From positions 1 through 64,000 of the forward strand of contig CAWJKM010000009.1 in NCBI GenBank assembly GCA_963843525.1: 64,000 nucleotides of DNA, in the 5' to 3' direction. Shown here piece after piece: positions 63,404 to 64,000 of the stretch. The number at the start of each line of letters is the position of its first letter. The stretch's first letter is position 1. Made by a program: the position numbers and the translations under genes. Origin of the DNA: DATJPR01 sp963843525. GTDB taxonomy: Bacteria > Bacteroidota > Ignavibacteria > UBA10030 > UBA6906. A model generated the notes under the pieces. That model was not told the origin of the DNA and made no database searches. It worked only from the letters and a program-made list of their open reading frames with translations.

Positions 63404-63748
63404 TTAACGTCCCCGTCGATTTGAATCAGCTGCACGATCTGGCGAGCTCGGGGCTGGAGCGGTCGTGGATTCACGGGAGTGCCCGATTTCTCGCATCGGC
63501 GTGCTCGGTTGCGAAACAGCTCCAGAAGATGTTCCACCTCCGGCCGGCAGATAAACCGGCTGTTCGGGTACCAGCGGGGGCGGATAGACGATCACGATAA
63601 CAGGCTGAGACGGTTCGTTGGACACAGGGACAACCGCCGAAGTTGACTCGTCCGAGGTGGTCGCAAATTGCGTGTAGCAGCCGGACAGAATCAACGAAAT
63701 AAGGATCGCCACTGCAATCAGGAGTAAGAACGAGCTGATGGATTTCAT
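63404..63748 (-). CDS. Small lipoprotein, Pro/Ser-rich
   Basis: A protein of 114 residues; AAAGGA is about nine bases before ATG 63748. The signal peptide MKSISSFLLLIAVAILISLI ends in the lipobox LSGC, so Cys24 would be lipidated. The mature part is low-complexity, rich in Pro and Ser (VIVIVYPPPLVPEQPVYLPA). No domain is recognised. It may be a cell-envelope spacer or stress lipoprotein. It is 14 bases upstream of the zinc-ribbon gene. Confidence 0.65.
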   Translation of the reverse strand: MKSISSFLLLIAVAILISLILSGCYTQFATTSDESTSAVVPVSNEPSQPVIVIVYPPPLVPEQPVYLPAGGGTSSGAVSQPSTPMREIGHSRESTTAPAPSSPDRAADSNRRGR

Positions 63749-64000
63749 GGGAGTCGATCCTTTCAACTGTCAACGTATTGACTACAAAAGTCGTGCCCCG
63801 GAACAGCTGTGGAAAATGGCCGATTTCTACCACCGTGTGTATAGTGAAGTACACTTTGAGTCCTTCCAAGTAGACAGTGCATCCGGTCCCCTAGGCTCTT
63901 GCATTTTCTTTCTCCCCCAGTTATTATTTTGTCTGCCGGCGATTATTCGTGCCGTAAGCCAACCCCCGCCCCCCTGGGCGGCCTCAAGACCTTCGTCAAC

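Overview
The window reads as a moderately GC-rich chromosome segment of a FCB-group bacterium (Bacteroidota/Chlorobi/Ignavibacteria side). Seven proteins carry the type IX secretion (T9SS) type A sorting module: a QNYPNPFNP-type motif, then VYDVLGRxV, then a terminal KKMxLxK. Yet many starts have strong Shine-Dalgarno sequences (AAGGAGG, AGGAGG), which are uncommon in Bacteroidia. I infer an Ignavibacteria-like organism; this is inference, not a database result.

Layout. 1-1107: 3' end of a secreted beta-helix protein. 1235-5840 (minus): LacI regulator, GDP-mannose 3,5-epimerase, a nucleotidyltransferase/GHMP-kinase fusion and a FucP-type permease, which looks like a sugar import-and-activation operon. 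5841-6179: divergent control region with two sigma70-like promoters and LacI-type palindromes. 6180-39836 (plus, about 34 kb): a xylan utilisation locus made of a cytoplasmic GH3, a GPH symporter, a TonB-dependent receptor without SusD, a secreted beta-helix protein, an FG-GAP/UnbV protein (frameshifted), a strong terminator, then a GH35-like enzyme, GH30, GH10, GH8, GH115 alpha-glucuronidase, CE15 glucuronoyl esterase, CE20-like acetyl esterase, GH43, a beta-helix enzyme candidate, a second GH10 (frameshifted) and a paralogue of the first beta-helix protein. 39917-42467 (minus): xylA and a second LacI regulator.

42742-44573 (plus): ArsR regulator, c-type cytochrome and cupredoxin-like protein. 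44610-51209 (minus): rhamnose operon rhaT-rhaA-rhaB with lutC and a lutB-lutA fusion, joining L-rhamnose breakdown to lactate oxidation. 51486-53500: small zinc-finger protein, methyltransferase and YbaK-type deacylase. 53636-56434: secreted GH31 with a PA14 domain. 56539-63080 (minus): small winged-helix protein, a palindromic MITE-like element, peroxiredoxin, a DUF5703/GH95-like protein and a secreted GH3 with PA14. 63222-63748 (minus): 55-residue zinc-ribbon protein and a lipoprotein.

How it fits together. The secreted enzymes cover backbone cutting (GH10, GH30), 4-O-methylglucuronate removal (GH115), the lignin-glucuronate ester (CE15), acetyl groups (CE20-like) and oligosaccharides (GH8, GH43, GH3). 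The TonB receptor and GPH symporter would import products, and XylA starts xylose metabolism. Similar TTGAACCG sites sit at the GH3 promoter, upstream of xylA and upstream of the second lacI, which suggests that one repressor links them. The most unusual items are the duplicated beta-helix protein of unknown function, the kinase/nucleotidyltransferase fusion beside a plant-like GDP-mannose epimerase, and a GH30 with a sorting-like domain on the wrong side of the catalytic domain.
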